A stretch of 64,000 nucleotides of DNA, taken from contig OW569351.1 of NCBI GenBank assembly GCA_937625935.1, forward strand, positions 434,001 through 498,000, written 5' to 3'. The notes beneath the pieces are model-generated. The model did no database searches. It was not told the DNA's origin and worked only from the letters and a program-made list of their open reading frames with translations. Shown piece after piece: positions 20,349 through 29,081 of this stretch (position 1 is the stretch's first letter; every line of letters begins with the position of its first letter). Position numbers and translations under genes: made by a program. Origin of the DNA: Tetramitus jugosus (Eukaryota; Heterolobosea; Eutetramitea; Acrasida; Vahlkampfiidae).

Positions 20349-22733
20349 TTAGCAAGTTCCCTTCACTCTCAAATTGCCATCCTTGCAGCAATAAACGTTT
20401 GGATTGTAGCAAGCTCCTCCGCATCGAGAGGTTCCTGTAGGGCACAACATCTTATCAATGCAAGTAAATGCTGCAGGGGAGTAGCACGCTCCGTTGCAAC
20501 AACTCATTCCACCTGGACAGCTAACACTCTGACAAGCTGTGTCCGTTGAGGATGGAGGAGGAGCAGGTGTAGGAGCAGGTGTTGGAGCAGGTGTTGGAGC
20601 TGGTGTTGGAGAAGGACTTGGTGAGATGGTTGCTCCGTCAATGTCTGCAAATGGATTGGCTCTCTTTGCTTGTCCATTCGATCTTGTGTACAACCAGTAC
20701 AATGTGTTGGTCCTTGTATTTCCGTCATCATATCCAGTCAACGAGAGGATTCTTGATGTTGCACCATTCACATCAAAGTTGGCTTGTGCAGACAACAGAA
20801 CACCCAACCATCCTTGAGCAGCAGTACCATAGGCATTCTTGAACACTTGATAACTTTCTCTGACCCAGTTTGGATCAAGGAGATCTTCAGCAATTGGAGT
20901 AATAGGAAGCATTTGGATTCCGTGGATGAACTCTGTGTTTGCTCCAAAGAATGTTGCATAATCGACCTTGGTCTCCCACAAAATACCAACAACCTTGTTG
21001 CTATTGAATGGAGCATCGTAGATATCATCAGCCGATTTGATATGCCAGTACTTTTGAGCGGAACGAATCTCAGTTTGAAGCAAGATTCTTCCCAAGTCCA
21101 ACAAGTTTTGATCTTGATAGACCAAACCGAGCAAGTACATTCCATAGTAAGCATTGACAGCCTCAGATGTTGATTCTTGATTTCTTGAATCAGCAAAAGC
21201 GAAAAGACCAGCAGCAAATGAGTGACCAACAAACCAGTCCTTGTTTCTCAATTTGGTGAAAGCAGGATCTGAAGAGCTTGGATTACCAAAATCTCTCACA
21301 ATTTCATAAATCTTTTGCTTGTTTTGAGAACCCCATGTCTGATCCTTCTTGATGATACAAGCAGCAGCGTACACAAAGTATCCATAATGGAAGTGATGAT
21401 CATTGTAATAGTATTGACCAAAGTCAGCTTCTGCGGAACCTACAGAGTTCTTACTGACGATACCACCATAGGTTTGTTCATAAACCATCTTGTTGTCTGA
21501 AGCAGTGTATCCAGCTCCTCCCAACCACTTGTTAAAGTATGTCTTCATGTTTGTTCTGACCTTGGATGCAATTGCTGTCTGTCCCAATTCATCTGCAATC
21601 AGAGCCAATCGTCCAAGTCTGGCAACAGCTTTTCCACCAAAGTATGGATCGATTGGTGCTGGATAAGAGTTTTGATCGCCTTGAAGAGCAGAAATGATAC
21701 TGTTCCTGGCAGCAGTGTTGACAATTTCATATCGACCGTAGAAGCCAATATCAGTGATCAATTTCTCATTCATGGTCCATGTGTCTCCAATGACTGCATC
21801 CATGTAACCCTTCATACCTCTGTATCTGATTTGTGGAGAAGCATAGTTTGGATTCTGGATAATGTCTCTGTGGTGAGGCAATGTGAACATCATCAATGTT
21901 CCACTTCCCTTCTTTTGCCAGTTGAATTTGATTGAAGCGACATCATTGCTCACAGTATAGGTCACTGTACCTCCCGATGGATAGGCTGTGCTATAGGTAT
22001 CAAACAATGATTCTTGGGTGGATGGATTGGCAACCATAGCAGCTCTCAACCAACCATTGAATCCACCAGTGGCAGTCAGAGTGTTACCGGCTCGATTGAA
22101 TGTGATGGAAGATGAAGCATAGATGATCCACGTCTGTCCATTGTTCAATGTCAGTTTAAACTTGGTTCCAGACAAAGAGCTAACACTGAGAATCGCATGA
22201 ATTGTGGAGATCTTTGGAGTGAGGCCACTGTAGACCACAGTGTGATAGGTTTGACCTCTCACAATTGGACTACTCATGTAATTGCTTCCAGAATTGAACT
22301 GAACAGTGACTGAGAGATCATCGTGACTCGTAACGACACGTTGACCCACAGACTGAGTGGCACCCATGCTCAAATTATCAATCATTGAATTGAAAATGTA
22401 AGTTTGGGCGGTAGTTCTACCTGGATAGCACAAATTGAACTGGGAGTCAACACGAATCATGTAAGGGAAAGTAACAATTGGATTATTGCCTCCCAGGACA
22501 AGATTAATCCACCAGGTGTTGGTTGGATAAGGTCTCTTGTAATTGGGTCCCCAGTTGTTGGTTGGAGGGTACTTGTGGGTGCCAGAGGTATACTCAAAAG
22601 TGGATGAAGTAGTACCAAACGCATCGCCCAGGGCTGCATTGCATGCATCAGACATCAGTAACATTAACTGCGTAACAACAAGGAATGTGATAACTAGTTG
22701 GATCACTCCTTTACCAATTGTATTGCTTCTCAT
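20349..22733 (-). CDS. Secreted endo-1,3-beta-glucanase, GH81, with Pro-rich linker and Cys-rich tail
   Basis: The 794-residue protein starts at the ATG at 22733; seven codons upstream the frame also has a TTG. A signal peptide (VIQLVITFLVVTQLMLLMSD) is followed by a GH81 domain: PTNTWWINLVLGG near the start, DHHFHYGYFVYAA at about 443-455 and ESTSEAVNAYYGM at about 518, whose two Glu residues correspond to the proposed catalytic acids. A Pro/Thr/Ala repeat linker (about 700-725) leads to a 65-residue Cys-rich C-terminal module with two similar halves (CPGGMSCCNGACYSP and CPTGTSRCGGACYNP), perhaps carbohydrate-binding. GH81 enzymes cleave beta-1,3-glucan of fungal and algal walls, so a digestive or encystment role is plausible. 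Confidence 0.93.
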   Translation of the reverse strand: MRSNTIGKGVIQLVITFLVVTQLMLLMSDACNAALGDAFGTTSSTFEYTSGTHKYPPTNNWGPNYKRPYPTNTWWINLVLGGNNPIVTFPYMIRVDSQFNLCYPGRTTAQTYIFNSMIDNLSMGATQSVGQRVVTSHDDLSVTVQFNSGSNYMSSPIVRGQTYHTVVYSGLTPKISTIHAILSVSSLSGTKFKLTLNNGQTWIIYASSSITFNRAGNTLTATGGFNGWLRAAMVANPSTQESLFDTYSTAYPSGGTVTYTVSNDVASIKFNWQKKGSGTLMMFTLPHHRDIIQNPNYASPQIRYRGMKGYMDAVIGDTWTMNEKLITDIGFYGRYEIVNTAARNSIISALQGDQNSYPAPIDPYFGGKAVARLGRLALIADELGQTAIASKVRTNMKTYFNKWLGGAGYTASDNKMVYEQTYGGIVSKNSVGSAEADFGQYYYNDHHFHYGYFVYAAACIIKKDQTWGSQNKQKIYEIVRDFGNPSSSDPAFTKLRNKDWFVGHSFAAGLFAFADSRNQESTSEAVNAYYGMYLLGLVYQDQNLLDLGRILLQTEIRSAQKYWHIKSADDIYDAPFNSNKVVGILWETKVDYATFFGANTEFIHGIQMLPITPIAEDLLDPNWVRESYQVFKNAYGTAAQGWLGVLLSAQANFDVNGATSRILSLTGYDDGNTRTNTLYWLYTRSNGQAKRANPFADIDGATISPSPSPTPAPTPAPTPAPTPAPPPSSTDTACQSVSCPGGMSCCNGACYSPAAFTCIDKMLCPTGTSRCGGACYNPNVYCCKDGNLRVKGTC

Positions 22734-23082
22734 TACTGTATCGCTTCTTCTCAATTAGTGGTGAGTTGTTGTGTTTTATGTGAGTGTTGCTCCCGAAATG
22801 ATCAGTATAAATGTTGAACCCGATCCAGTATATCATCCAGATTCCCTAACACCAACATTATAATAAACACCAATTTGCTGAGATCGAATCTTTCTCTATC
22901 TTCTTTTACAAACGGAACCGTATTTGAATTTACTGGGATCTAATCGGCTGGCGGTTTCAACTGCAGTCGGAGTTGACAGGCGGAAGAATGTGCGGCAATA
23001 CAATCATTTTTTATAAAAAATGTCAACAAAGATTAGAATCACTTGGATGATTGGGATTTCAGCATCAAAGGAGTTGAACTGC
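22734..23082. other. Intergenic region upstream of the GH81 gene
   Basis: These 349 bases between two minus-strand genes should carry the glucanase promoter. An AT-rich stretch near 22801-22865 is the only notable feature; there is no open frame of interest. Confidence 0.35.
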
Positions 23083-23682
23083 TTAATTGTGACAAATATC
23101 ATCAAACTTGTATGTCTTTGGTGGTGAATCATTCATTCCACTCCACTTCCAACCTTCAACCATCTTGTTCTTCACAAAATAAGCTGAGGCACCCACTTTG
23201 GAGTACTCCCAACTGTCCTTTGCGTCCAAGTGATAGTATGCCCAATAGACACAATCTCCTCCCACGCGCATTTTCCCTTGCGACACTTCTTGCATGTATC
23301 TCTCATAATCCTTTCTCGTGATCAAGTTTTGTGTCAATGCTACGGATTGACACTGACAGAAGCATGATTGTTCAGGATAATTACAACCAGTACCATTGAT
23401 GGCACAAACACCAGCTCCCTCCTCGGTCACACTCAATGGAATGCCAGAGAGTTCCAACACTGTATACCCAGTTGCATCAGGATATTCGTTCATTGATATG
23501 TTGACGCACTTGACAATATCACCCAACTTGGTCTCAACAACGAGACCAACCTGGATATATTCATTTGCTGAATGGGCAGCAACACTCTTGCGTGTATGAA
23601 TCGTGTTTCTTCTTGGAGCAATACCTTGGACAATTGACAGGAGCAACAATAGCGCTACAGACAACAATACGAATGATCTCAT
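23083..23682 (-). CDS. Secreted DUF4430/transcobalamin-like domain protein
   Basis: The 199-residue protein starts at the ATG at 23682. A signal peptide (MRSFVLLSVALLLLLSIVQG) is followed by a mature domain of about 170 residues with six or more Cys (CAINGTGCNYPEQSCFCQC). The segment CVYWAYYHLDAKDSWEYSK followed by VGASAYFVKNKMVEGWKW matches the YWAYY...G.S.Y.V.dGd...W pattern of DUF4430/transcobalamin-like domains, which are common in bacterial secreted or cell-surface proteins, some linked to cobalamin or metal uptake. Function here is unknown. The gene is divergent from the next one, whose long open frame overlaps its 5' end only if a non-ATG start is assumed. Confidence 0.65.
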   Translation of the reverse strand: MRSFVLLSVALLLLLSIVQGIAPRRNTIHTRKSVAAHSANEYIQVGLVVETKLGDIVKCVNISMNEYPDATGYTVLELSGIPLSVTEEGAGVCAINGTGCNYPEQSCFCQCQSVALTQNLITRKDYERYMQEVSQGKMRVGGDCVYWAYYHLDAKDSWEYSKVGASAYFVKNKMVEGWKWSGMNDSPPKTYKFDDICHN

Positions 23683-23945
23683 CGTGTGAATTGCAATATG
23701 AGTGTGTGAACGATAAAAAGATGTTTCGCGCTCAATCTATCTCATGGACCTGCAAAGGTCACACGTGTCCTCTCACAGGGGAATCGGGTAGAGCTTCATT
23801 TGATCAAAAGACATGGTGCGGGTGCGGTCCTTCTACCCTTGTTATTTTCCTGGAATTGGAAAGTTCACACACATTATCAGATTGTCCTTTTCTGTGCACA
23901 ACACACAAAATCACGAGAGCCAGACTTGAAGAAGAAGACATTGGA

Positions 23946-25769
23946 ATGTTGCATCAAGACGAATCTGTGAATGAAGATAGAATGTTACTTTCATCTTCGT
24001 CGTCACCATATGGTGCTCATGGAGACAATCAGAACCTGAAGACTAAATTTCTGTCATTCTTGGCGAGAAACCGTGTGTTTTCAGTGTGGACACTAGTAAA
24101 CACGCTGCTTGTGATTGTTGCATGGCTCTCCCTTTTGATTCTATCATCGCGAATCAATCGGGTCAGCAATCAGGCATCGAACAACAATAGTGTTGTGACT
24201 CGTGCTTTTGCACCTGGGCCGACTCTCACTGGTGCCTCACCACTCAAAGTCGGAGACATTGTGTCATTGAACAATAAGGGTCAATTGGTGAGAGGTGCAG
24301 GTATAAGCATCTACAGATTCACAAACGAGTTCCATCAGAAGAGGCCAGTTAAGCACCTACATTCGATCACGATGCCATCCAAGGCTGGTACAGGCAATGG
24401 AGGTGGTATTGTAGTTTGCTACAACGACGACACTTCAGCTTATTTGCTCTATGGAAGGTTAAACCCTGTGTCGAACAATATTGCATGGATGAATGAAGGA
24501 GTATCTCTGAAGACTCTTCACTTGAATCAGTGTGATCGATTTGAGAGGATGAGCGACAACGTGCTTGTGATACTCTCTGGAAAGAATTTGGTGCCTGTCA
24601 CCGTGACTGAATCTGAGCGTAATAAGCAATGGACTGCGACCTTCACATTTGGCAAAGTTCGACAATATCTGAGCAGTTATACAATTAGTCCTGAGTTGGC
24701 TGTTCTGTCACCTACCTCCGTTGCTCTGAGCTACTTTCATACTACTGCTGATGGAACCTCTATTGAAACTCTTGTGGCTCAATTGAGTGGCTTCTCTGAA
24801 AATTTAGAGTTCTCAATCTTGGATCAAGTCCGGTTCTCTGACGATCACATGTCTACTCAGATTATGGCTTTCTCTCCGACTGTATACGTTATTTGTCATC
24901 CTAACAACACTGCACCATTAGATTCTGGTGCTAGTCCTCTCTCGTGCTCTCCTATCAGTCTTAACAGCAAGAATAAGATTGTCATTGGAGAAGCAGTCTT
25001 CCTTGATTATGTTAAGATGGATTACTTTTTCGACATGGGACTACTGTCACAAAATAAGGGAGTTGTAGTATTCACAGATGAGACCATTGGAAATGGTATC
25101 AGGGCTGTTGTTGTTGAGCTTGTTGCCTTGGGTGATGGTAGTTATACCTTGGACTATGGATCATCTGTCATTGTTAACACTGGTCACTCCTCAGGTCCGC
25201 TCCCAACTGGAATATGGACCTATATCAACCTCGAAGTGCTTCGAGAGAACACCTTTGTTGTTGTTTACTGTGATCTGTCTAACGATGGAAGAGTAACTTC
25301 CATTATAGTGGAGTTGAATCAAGCTTCGAGTTTGTTGCTCTCTACGCCCGAGTTTGTCCTTTCATTGCCTAATCCAAATCTCAACAAGGATTACTACTGG
25401 ATAGATGTGTCTATCGTTGACCCATCCATGTTTATTGTAGTGGACTCTCTGACCGGTCCAGATTCTCAAGGTGGTGGCATGGTTAGTATCGGCGAGGTTA
25501 AGAATGGCGTCTTGGGTGTTGTCGAAAAGATCTCTGGCAGTAAGTACCAAGTCTCCCTGACTGGTGTCATCAAGGTCACCAAAACACTCACTCCAGGATC
25601 TACCTATTATTCAAACAGCAAGGGAGATATGATCATGGGCGGGATTGCCCACAGCTTCTCTCAAGAGAATCCACAGGGCTACATCACTCACAACTCTCAT
25701 ATTGTTTCTCATTCCTCGGCGATAGGCATTGCTGTCTCCACAAATGAAATACTCCTCAATCTGGAATGA
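23946..25769 (+). CDS. Type II membrane protein with beta-rich ectodomain, function unknown
   Basis: The frame is open from 23565, but that stretch overlaps the divergent neighbour. In-frame ATGs lie at 23721 and 23946; I prefer 23946, where the protein begins with an acidic/Ser-rich cytosolic tail, giving 607 residues. A membrane helix follows (TLVNTLLVIVAWLSLLILSS, about 44-63), then about 540 extracytoplasmic residues with regularly spaced hydrophobic strands suggestive of a beta-propeller or repeat fold. It ends with a segment (SHSSAIGIAVSTNEILLNLE) resembling short self-assembly or tail-type domains seen in bacterial repeat proteins. I do not recognise the family. The start could be 75 codons further upstream. 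Confidence 0.7.
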   Translation: MLHQDESVNEDRMLLSSSSSPYGAHGDNQNLKTKFLSFLARNRVFSVWTLVNTLLVIVAWLSLLILSSRINRVSNQASNNNSVVTRAFAPGPTLTGASPLKVGDIVSLNNKGQLVRGAGISIYRFTNEFHQKRPVKHLHSITMPSKAGTGNGGGIVVCYNDDTSAYLLYGRLNPVSNNIAWMNEGVSLKTLHLNQCDRFERMSDNVLVILSGKNLVPVTVTESERNKQWTATFTFGKVRQYLSSYTISPELAVLSPTSVALSYFHTTADGTSIETLVAQLSGFSENLEFSILDQVRFSDDHMSTQIMAFSPTVYVICHPNNTAPLDSGASPLSCSPISLNSKNKIVIGEAVFLDYVKMDYFFDMGLLSQNKGVVVFTDETIGNGIRAVVVELVALGDGSYTLDYGSSVIVNTGHSSGPLPTGIWTYINLEVLRENTFVVVYCDLSNDGRVTSIIVELNQASSLLLSTPEFVLSLPNPNLNKDYYWIDVSIVDPSMFIVVDSLTGPDSQGGGMVSIGEVKNGVLGVVEKISGSKYQVSLTGVIKVTKTLTPGSTYYSNSKGDMIMGGIAHSFSQENPQGYITHNSHIVSHSSAIGIAVSTNEILLNLE

Positions 25770-26088
25770 TCCACCGTACAGTAAAAACTCCTGACACAGC
25801 CGTCAACCAAAGGTTCGAAAGATCTATTCTTGTCTTATCCCTTGCCTGAGAACGCTGACTCAACACAAAACAACCAAAGTAAGCTTGCATCATATTCACC
25901 TTGAGTAACATTATCACACTGAACAGAGTTTTGTTGAAGAGTCACATGTTGAACATCAAAAAGATTCCTTTTCTTCAGACGACACCCAACCAAAAGAATA
26001 TCTCAAACTCGAAGCGCGAGAAGAACAACACCAAGTCGAACAACAACAAGCTGCAGCAGAAAAAGAATCACTCCCCACACAAACAACC
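25770..26088. other. Spacer that may include an upstream exon of the next gene
   Basis: The frame of the next gene is open upstream of its ATG to about 25915 and encodes an acidic, Gln-rich peptide (for example EESHVEHQKDSFSSDD) resembling its N terminus. A possible intron with a GTAAGC donor near 25879 and an AACAG acceptor near 25926 precedes it, but I found no ATG that would start such an exon. It may simply be CAA-rich 5' UTR. Confidence 0.3.
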
Positions 26089-27450
26089 ATGATGATTTCT
26101 GATGAAGCTGAAGAGCACCAACAGCTCTCCACCCCTACAACTACCACTGCCACAGATTACGATGATACCTATCATCACCATCACCATCACCATCACCAAC
26201 AACAAGAAGAAGAACAAGTAGTTCACACAGAACAGAACAACATGACTTCTTCTTCTTATGATACGAGTCATGATGTCAATGACTTGATTGCTCAATTCCC
26301 AACCACCACCACCACCACCACTACTGACAATCATTATCACAATCATCACAATGATGACGATGATGACAAATTGGATCATTTCAGAGATGAACCACTTCAT
26401 CATTATGATGATGAACCATTCCAACAAGAACAACAACCACAACCATCCTATGAGAGTTGTAGTAGTAGCACTTTTCCATCAAGTAGTACTACTACAACGA
26501 CTGCTGTACCACCACCTCTTCCATCTCATCTCAAAATCAACAAGCAACAATCAGCTGTTTTTCCTCCCATTCCATCCAATTTATTGTCTCTTCAACAACA
26601 ACAACAAAAGCAACAACAAGTGTTACCCTTGTATTCCATTCAAAAAATATCAAACAACACTGGTTTAATCATACGATTCTATCAAATCAATGCTTCATTA
26701 CAGCTCAACTTGTATCATCCCTATGCTAGAATTGTGATGCAAAATGAGAGTACTGTTGGTGGTGGTGGTCTTTTTCAACAACCATCATCGAATGCGAGTG
26801 TTAATGGTGCTAATGGTGCTAGTGGTGATAATGACGATGAAAGTGATGAGAGTACATGTTCATTGTTGCAAAGTATTTGTGCAACGAGAATGAATCAAGA
26901 AGTGGTGATTGCATTCGCACATCCAAACACTGAACAAATGAGATTTGAAACAGTTGTCGTTCCATCTTCTAAACAGACAGGACTAGGAGTATCTACTATG
27001 TCTCTGTTTGTGAGATCGTTTGCATTGGTATGTGCCGAGTCACATGTTCAAATTTTGAAGATGAATGATGACAATAGCAATAATAATGAAGAGTGTCAAA
27101 TTGATTTCTCCATGAGTGGTCTCAAGAATCAATTCTATCGATTATCAGTAACTGGTGTTGGTGGTGTTAGTAATGATGCAAGTGTCGTGTTGGCTGTACC
27201 TGGTTCTCTGTACACTAAGATTCTTTGCTCTTCTCCATTGGCGGCCACAAGTCCATCTGCACAAGATGCACAAGGCAATATGGATGCATGGATTGTTCGA
27301 TCAGATCGATTGATTGCATTCGAATCGACAGTGATCGTATCCAGCGTGAGTGACAGTGGTAGTCGTACTGATCGACTTGTGAGTCCAGCAAGTGAGAGTT
27401 GTCCATTGGTGAGATTGAGTGGCAAGGGAAGAGTCTATCTATCCATTTAA
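26089..27450 (+). CDS. AIM24-like domain protein with low-complexity N terminus
   Basis: The 453-residue protein starts at the ATG pair at 26089. The first about 180 residues are His, Thr, Gln and Ser tracts with Pro-rich pieces. From about residue 183 the sequence looks globular: IQKISNNTGLIIRFYQINAS, later RMNQEVVIAFAHP, then a WIVRSDRLIAFESTV segment and a C-terminal LSGKGRVYLSI. The last two resemble the conserved end of AIM24-type beta-rich domains (mitochondrial/TRAP-like fold), where a base-of-sheet segment and a GxGxVYL motif recur. I rate the family as probable, not certain. The frame may extend upstream (see the preceding spacer). Confidence 0.55.
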   Translation: MMISDEAEEHQQLSTPTTTTATDYDDTYHHHHHHHHQQQEEEQVVHTEQNNMTSSSYDTSHDVNDLIAQFPTTTTTTTTDNHYHNHHNDDDDDKLDHFRDEPLHHYDDEPFQQEQQPQPSYESCSSSTFPSSSTTTTTAVPPPLPSHLKINKQQSAVFPPIPSNLLSLQQQQQKQQQVLPLYSIQKISNNTGLIIRFYQINASLQLNLYHPYARIVMQNESTVGGGGLFQQPSSNASVNGANGASGDNDDESDESTCSLLQSICATRMNQEVVIAFAHPNTEQMRFETVVVPSSKQTGLGVSTMSLFVRSFALVCAESHVQILKMNDDNSNNNEECQIDFSMSGLKNQFYRLSVTGVGGVSNDASVVLAVPGSLYTKILCSSPLAATSPSAQDAQGNMDAWIVRSDRLIAFESTVIVSSVSDSGSRTDRLVSPASESCPLVRLSGKGRVYLSI

Positions 27451-27462
27451 GGTGGCGGTCTA

Positions 27463-27556
27463 CTGTCCATCAAGCCATAATAAAAACATTATGATTTCCC
27501 GATAAGACACCTTAACGCTCCTACATAATCGGGACTTACATAGCTGCTTGATGGAG
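27463..27556 (-). other. Foldable element: 10-bp terminal inverted repeat enclosing two hairpins
   Basis: TCCATCAAGC (27468-27477) is repeated in inverse as GCTTGATGGA (27546-27555). Between them lie two more inverted pairs, CATAAT/ATTATG and TCCCGAT/ATCGGGA, so the RNA of either strand can form a closed stem with two internal hairpins. On the minus strand this coincides with a possible intron (GTAAGT donor to ACAG acceptor), whose ends would be paired. It could instead be a 3' UTR structure of the plus-strand gene. Confidence 0.4.
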
Positions 27557-27646
27557 TGAGCCTTGGAGGTGTTCCACCATTTTGATTAATTCTTTTGCGA
27601 CCTTTTTCTTCCTCTTGAAGGCATCGGGACGTGACTGTCCATCCAT
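27536..27646 (-). CDS. Candidate small gene (36 aa unspliced), possibly with an intron
   Basis: On the minus strand an ATG at 27646 in good A-rich context opens 36 codons, ending ATG TAA. The peptide is basic then amphipathic (RPDAFKRKKKVAKELIKMVE, then HLQGSLHQAAM), as expected of a small helical protein. A consensus donor GTAAGT covers the last codons and an acceptor GACAG lies near 27463; splicing would replace the last residue by a short IRPPP end, stopping opposite the end of the AIM24-like gene. It is too short for a confident call, but the helix pattern, context and splice sites together make it worth recording. Confidence 0.35.
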   Translation of the reverse strand: MDGQSRPDAFKRKKKVAKELIKMVEHLQGSLHQAAM

Positions 27647-27867
27647 TTCTGTTCACAATTTAGCTATCCCAATTCAGTCTCTTCACCTTCGGATTGCAAT
27701 AAAAATTCAAACAAAAATCATTCTATACGACGAGCCCTATTTATACGAAGGAGTTGGTACCTTAAAAAATCGCAATTTACAAGTCATATAATAATTGGTG
27801 GTTTTGAGTTGGGGTAGATGTTCGCTTTATTGTACAAGAAATGTGTGTCCACATTCTTTAGGGGAGG

Positions 27868-28302
27868 CTATTTGTGCCACACATATGCTGTATGGTAGTG
27901 TTGGTCACCAAAAGACCTGGTTTCAGATTCAACCAGTCCAAGTTTGCTGTAGAATCCACGTGCGCTCTCAACAGACCACACAATCAGATTCTGGGGCTGA
28001 TACTTTTCCATTACGTCCTTCCAGACTGCATCCCACAACGCACGACCAACTCCTGCTCCTTGATACTGTTTCTTTACGAACATGTTGTGTATTTCATACT
28101 CATAGAAAACTCCATCAGCTTCTTTGTGTACCGGAATCACTTTCCCTCCACGTGCCCAAGCTATAATCTGATTGTCTGATGCTTCAATGACATGGAATAC
28201 GAAATCTGGGCTAGCAAAACGAGGACGCCAGTTTAATAATCTGCCGCTTAACTCCTCTTCTATGAATGCTGCCAGAACTACTCCGCAAATTGGACGCTTT
28301 TA
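27868..28302 (-). CDS. GNAT-family N-acetyltransferase, start not identified
   Basis: A frame open from 28302 to the stop at 27868 encodes a typical GNAT core: FHVIEASDNQIIAWARGG (strands 2-3), then YEIHNMFVKKQYQGAGVGRALW with the acetyl-CoA pyrophosphate-binding Q-x-x-G-x-G-x-A motif A, and a motif B region with SARGFYSKLGLVE. The N-terminal strand and helix (RPICGVVLAAFIEEELSGRL) are also in frame. No ATG occurs in this frame before the upstream stop near 28303; a GTG at 28140 is too far inside the domain. A GTACCT donor and an AAAAG acceptor just before 28302 could join an upstream exon, but I found no starting ATG there either. It is either spliced from further upstream or start-less. Substrate unknown. 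Confidence 0.7.
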
Positions 28303-28408
28303 TTTCTTCTTTGTTTTCTCTGTTCTTCTCCTTGCGAACAGGTACCAGGAGGATAAAATCCGGGTTTGGATCACCTTTGTTTCCACAATCAATCAATTCG
28401 GGAAAAAG

Positions 28409-29062
28409 ATGAAAGTTCTTGTCACAATTGTCTTGTTGTGTAGTGTGCTCATCACATGTGTTTTAGCCCAACTACCATTCGTACCAAAGCCTCTCTTCAG
28501 AAGTGCAACTCTCGCTGCTCGTGCCAAAACTTCTGATGGACCAGATCAAATGACTGCTAATCTCCAAGTATTCCTTGATTCGAAGAACCAAAAGGTAGCT
28601 ATTCAAGCGACTGATGTTCAGTTCTTTGGGGGTCCACAAAGGTATTATGGAACACTCTTAATTGACTACAAGGCAAATAAGGAGTTTGCAATTTCAAACT
28701 TAAGTCCAGCTGGTTCCACTACTCTCAAATGTGAAGAATATGCTGTATTCAATGATAACTTTTTTGAGTTTAATAGTTTCGAACATGCTCGCTATGAGGG
28801 TCTCGCTGTCAGAGGTGGAAAATTGGTCTCTTTGTTTACTAATGTACTGATAAACATTGACCCAAGCACACAATTTGATTTTGCAGTTGCTTTGGATGCG
28901 TTTACTCAGGCGGTAACATTCGTTGAGGGTCAATTCTACCAGTTGAATGTTACAAGCTATGTGGAAGGAGTCTCTGATCCATCAGTGTTTGATGTCCCCC
29001 AAGGAATGAAATGTGAAAAGCATGGAGCACAGAACTCTCTCCTCAGAAAGCTTTGCAAGTGA
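28409..29062 (+). CDS. Secreted protein, function unknown
   Basis: The frame is open from 28172, but the ATG at 28409 gives a clean signal peptide (MKVLVTIVLLCSVLITCVLA) and a 217-residue precursor. The mature part is beta-strand-rich, with YYGTLLIDYKANKEF, a single Cys mid-domain (LKCEEYAVF) and two Cys near the C terminus. The alternating pattern recalls LolA/LppX-type half-barrel lipid-binding folds, but that is only an impression. It is divergent from the GNAT gene and convergent with the F-box/LRR gene, with only 19 bases between stop codons, so the 3' UTRs must overlap. Confidence 0.75.
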   Translation: MKVLVTIVLLCSVLITCVLAQLPFVPKPLFRSATLAARAKTSDGPDQMTANLQVFLDSKNQKVAIQATDVQFFGGPQRYYGTLLIDYKANKEFAISNLSPAGSTTLKCEEYAVFNDNFFEFNSFEHARYEGLAVRGGKLVSLFTNVLINIDPSTQFDFAVALDAFTQAVTFVEGQFYQLNVTSYVEGVSDPSVFDVPQGMKCEKHGAQNSLLRKLCK

Positions 29063-29081
29063 ATATTCAGCTTCTGAGAAA

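Noticed and set aside
23565..23945. 127-codon N-terminal extension of the type II membrane protein
   Set aside because: It starts at a non-ATG codon and overlaps the divergent gene's 5' end; no conserved content.
27530..27545. ACTTACATA as a U1 snRNA 5' end
   Set aside because: It resembles the U1 5' end only in part and is better explained as the complement of a GTAAGT donor on the minus strand.
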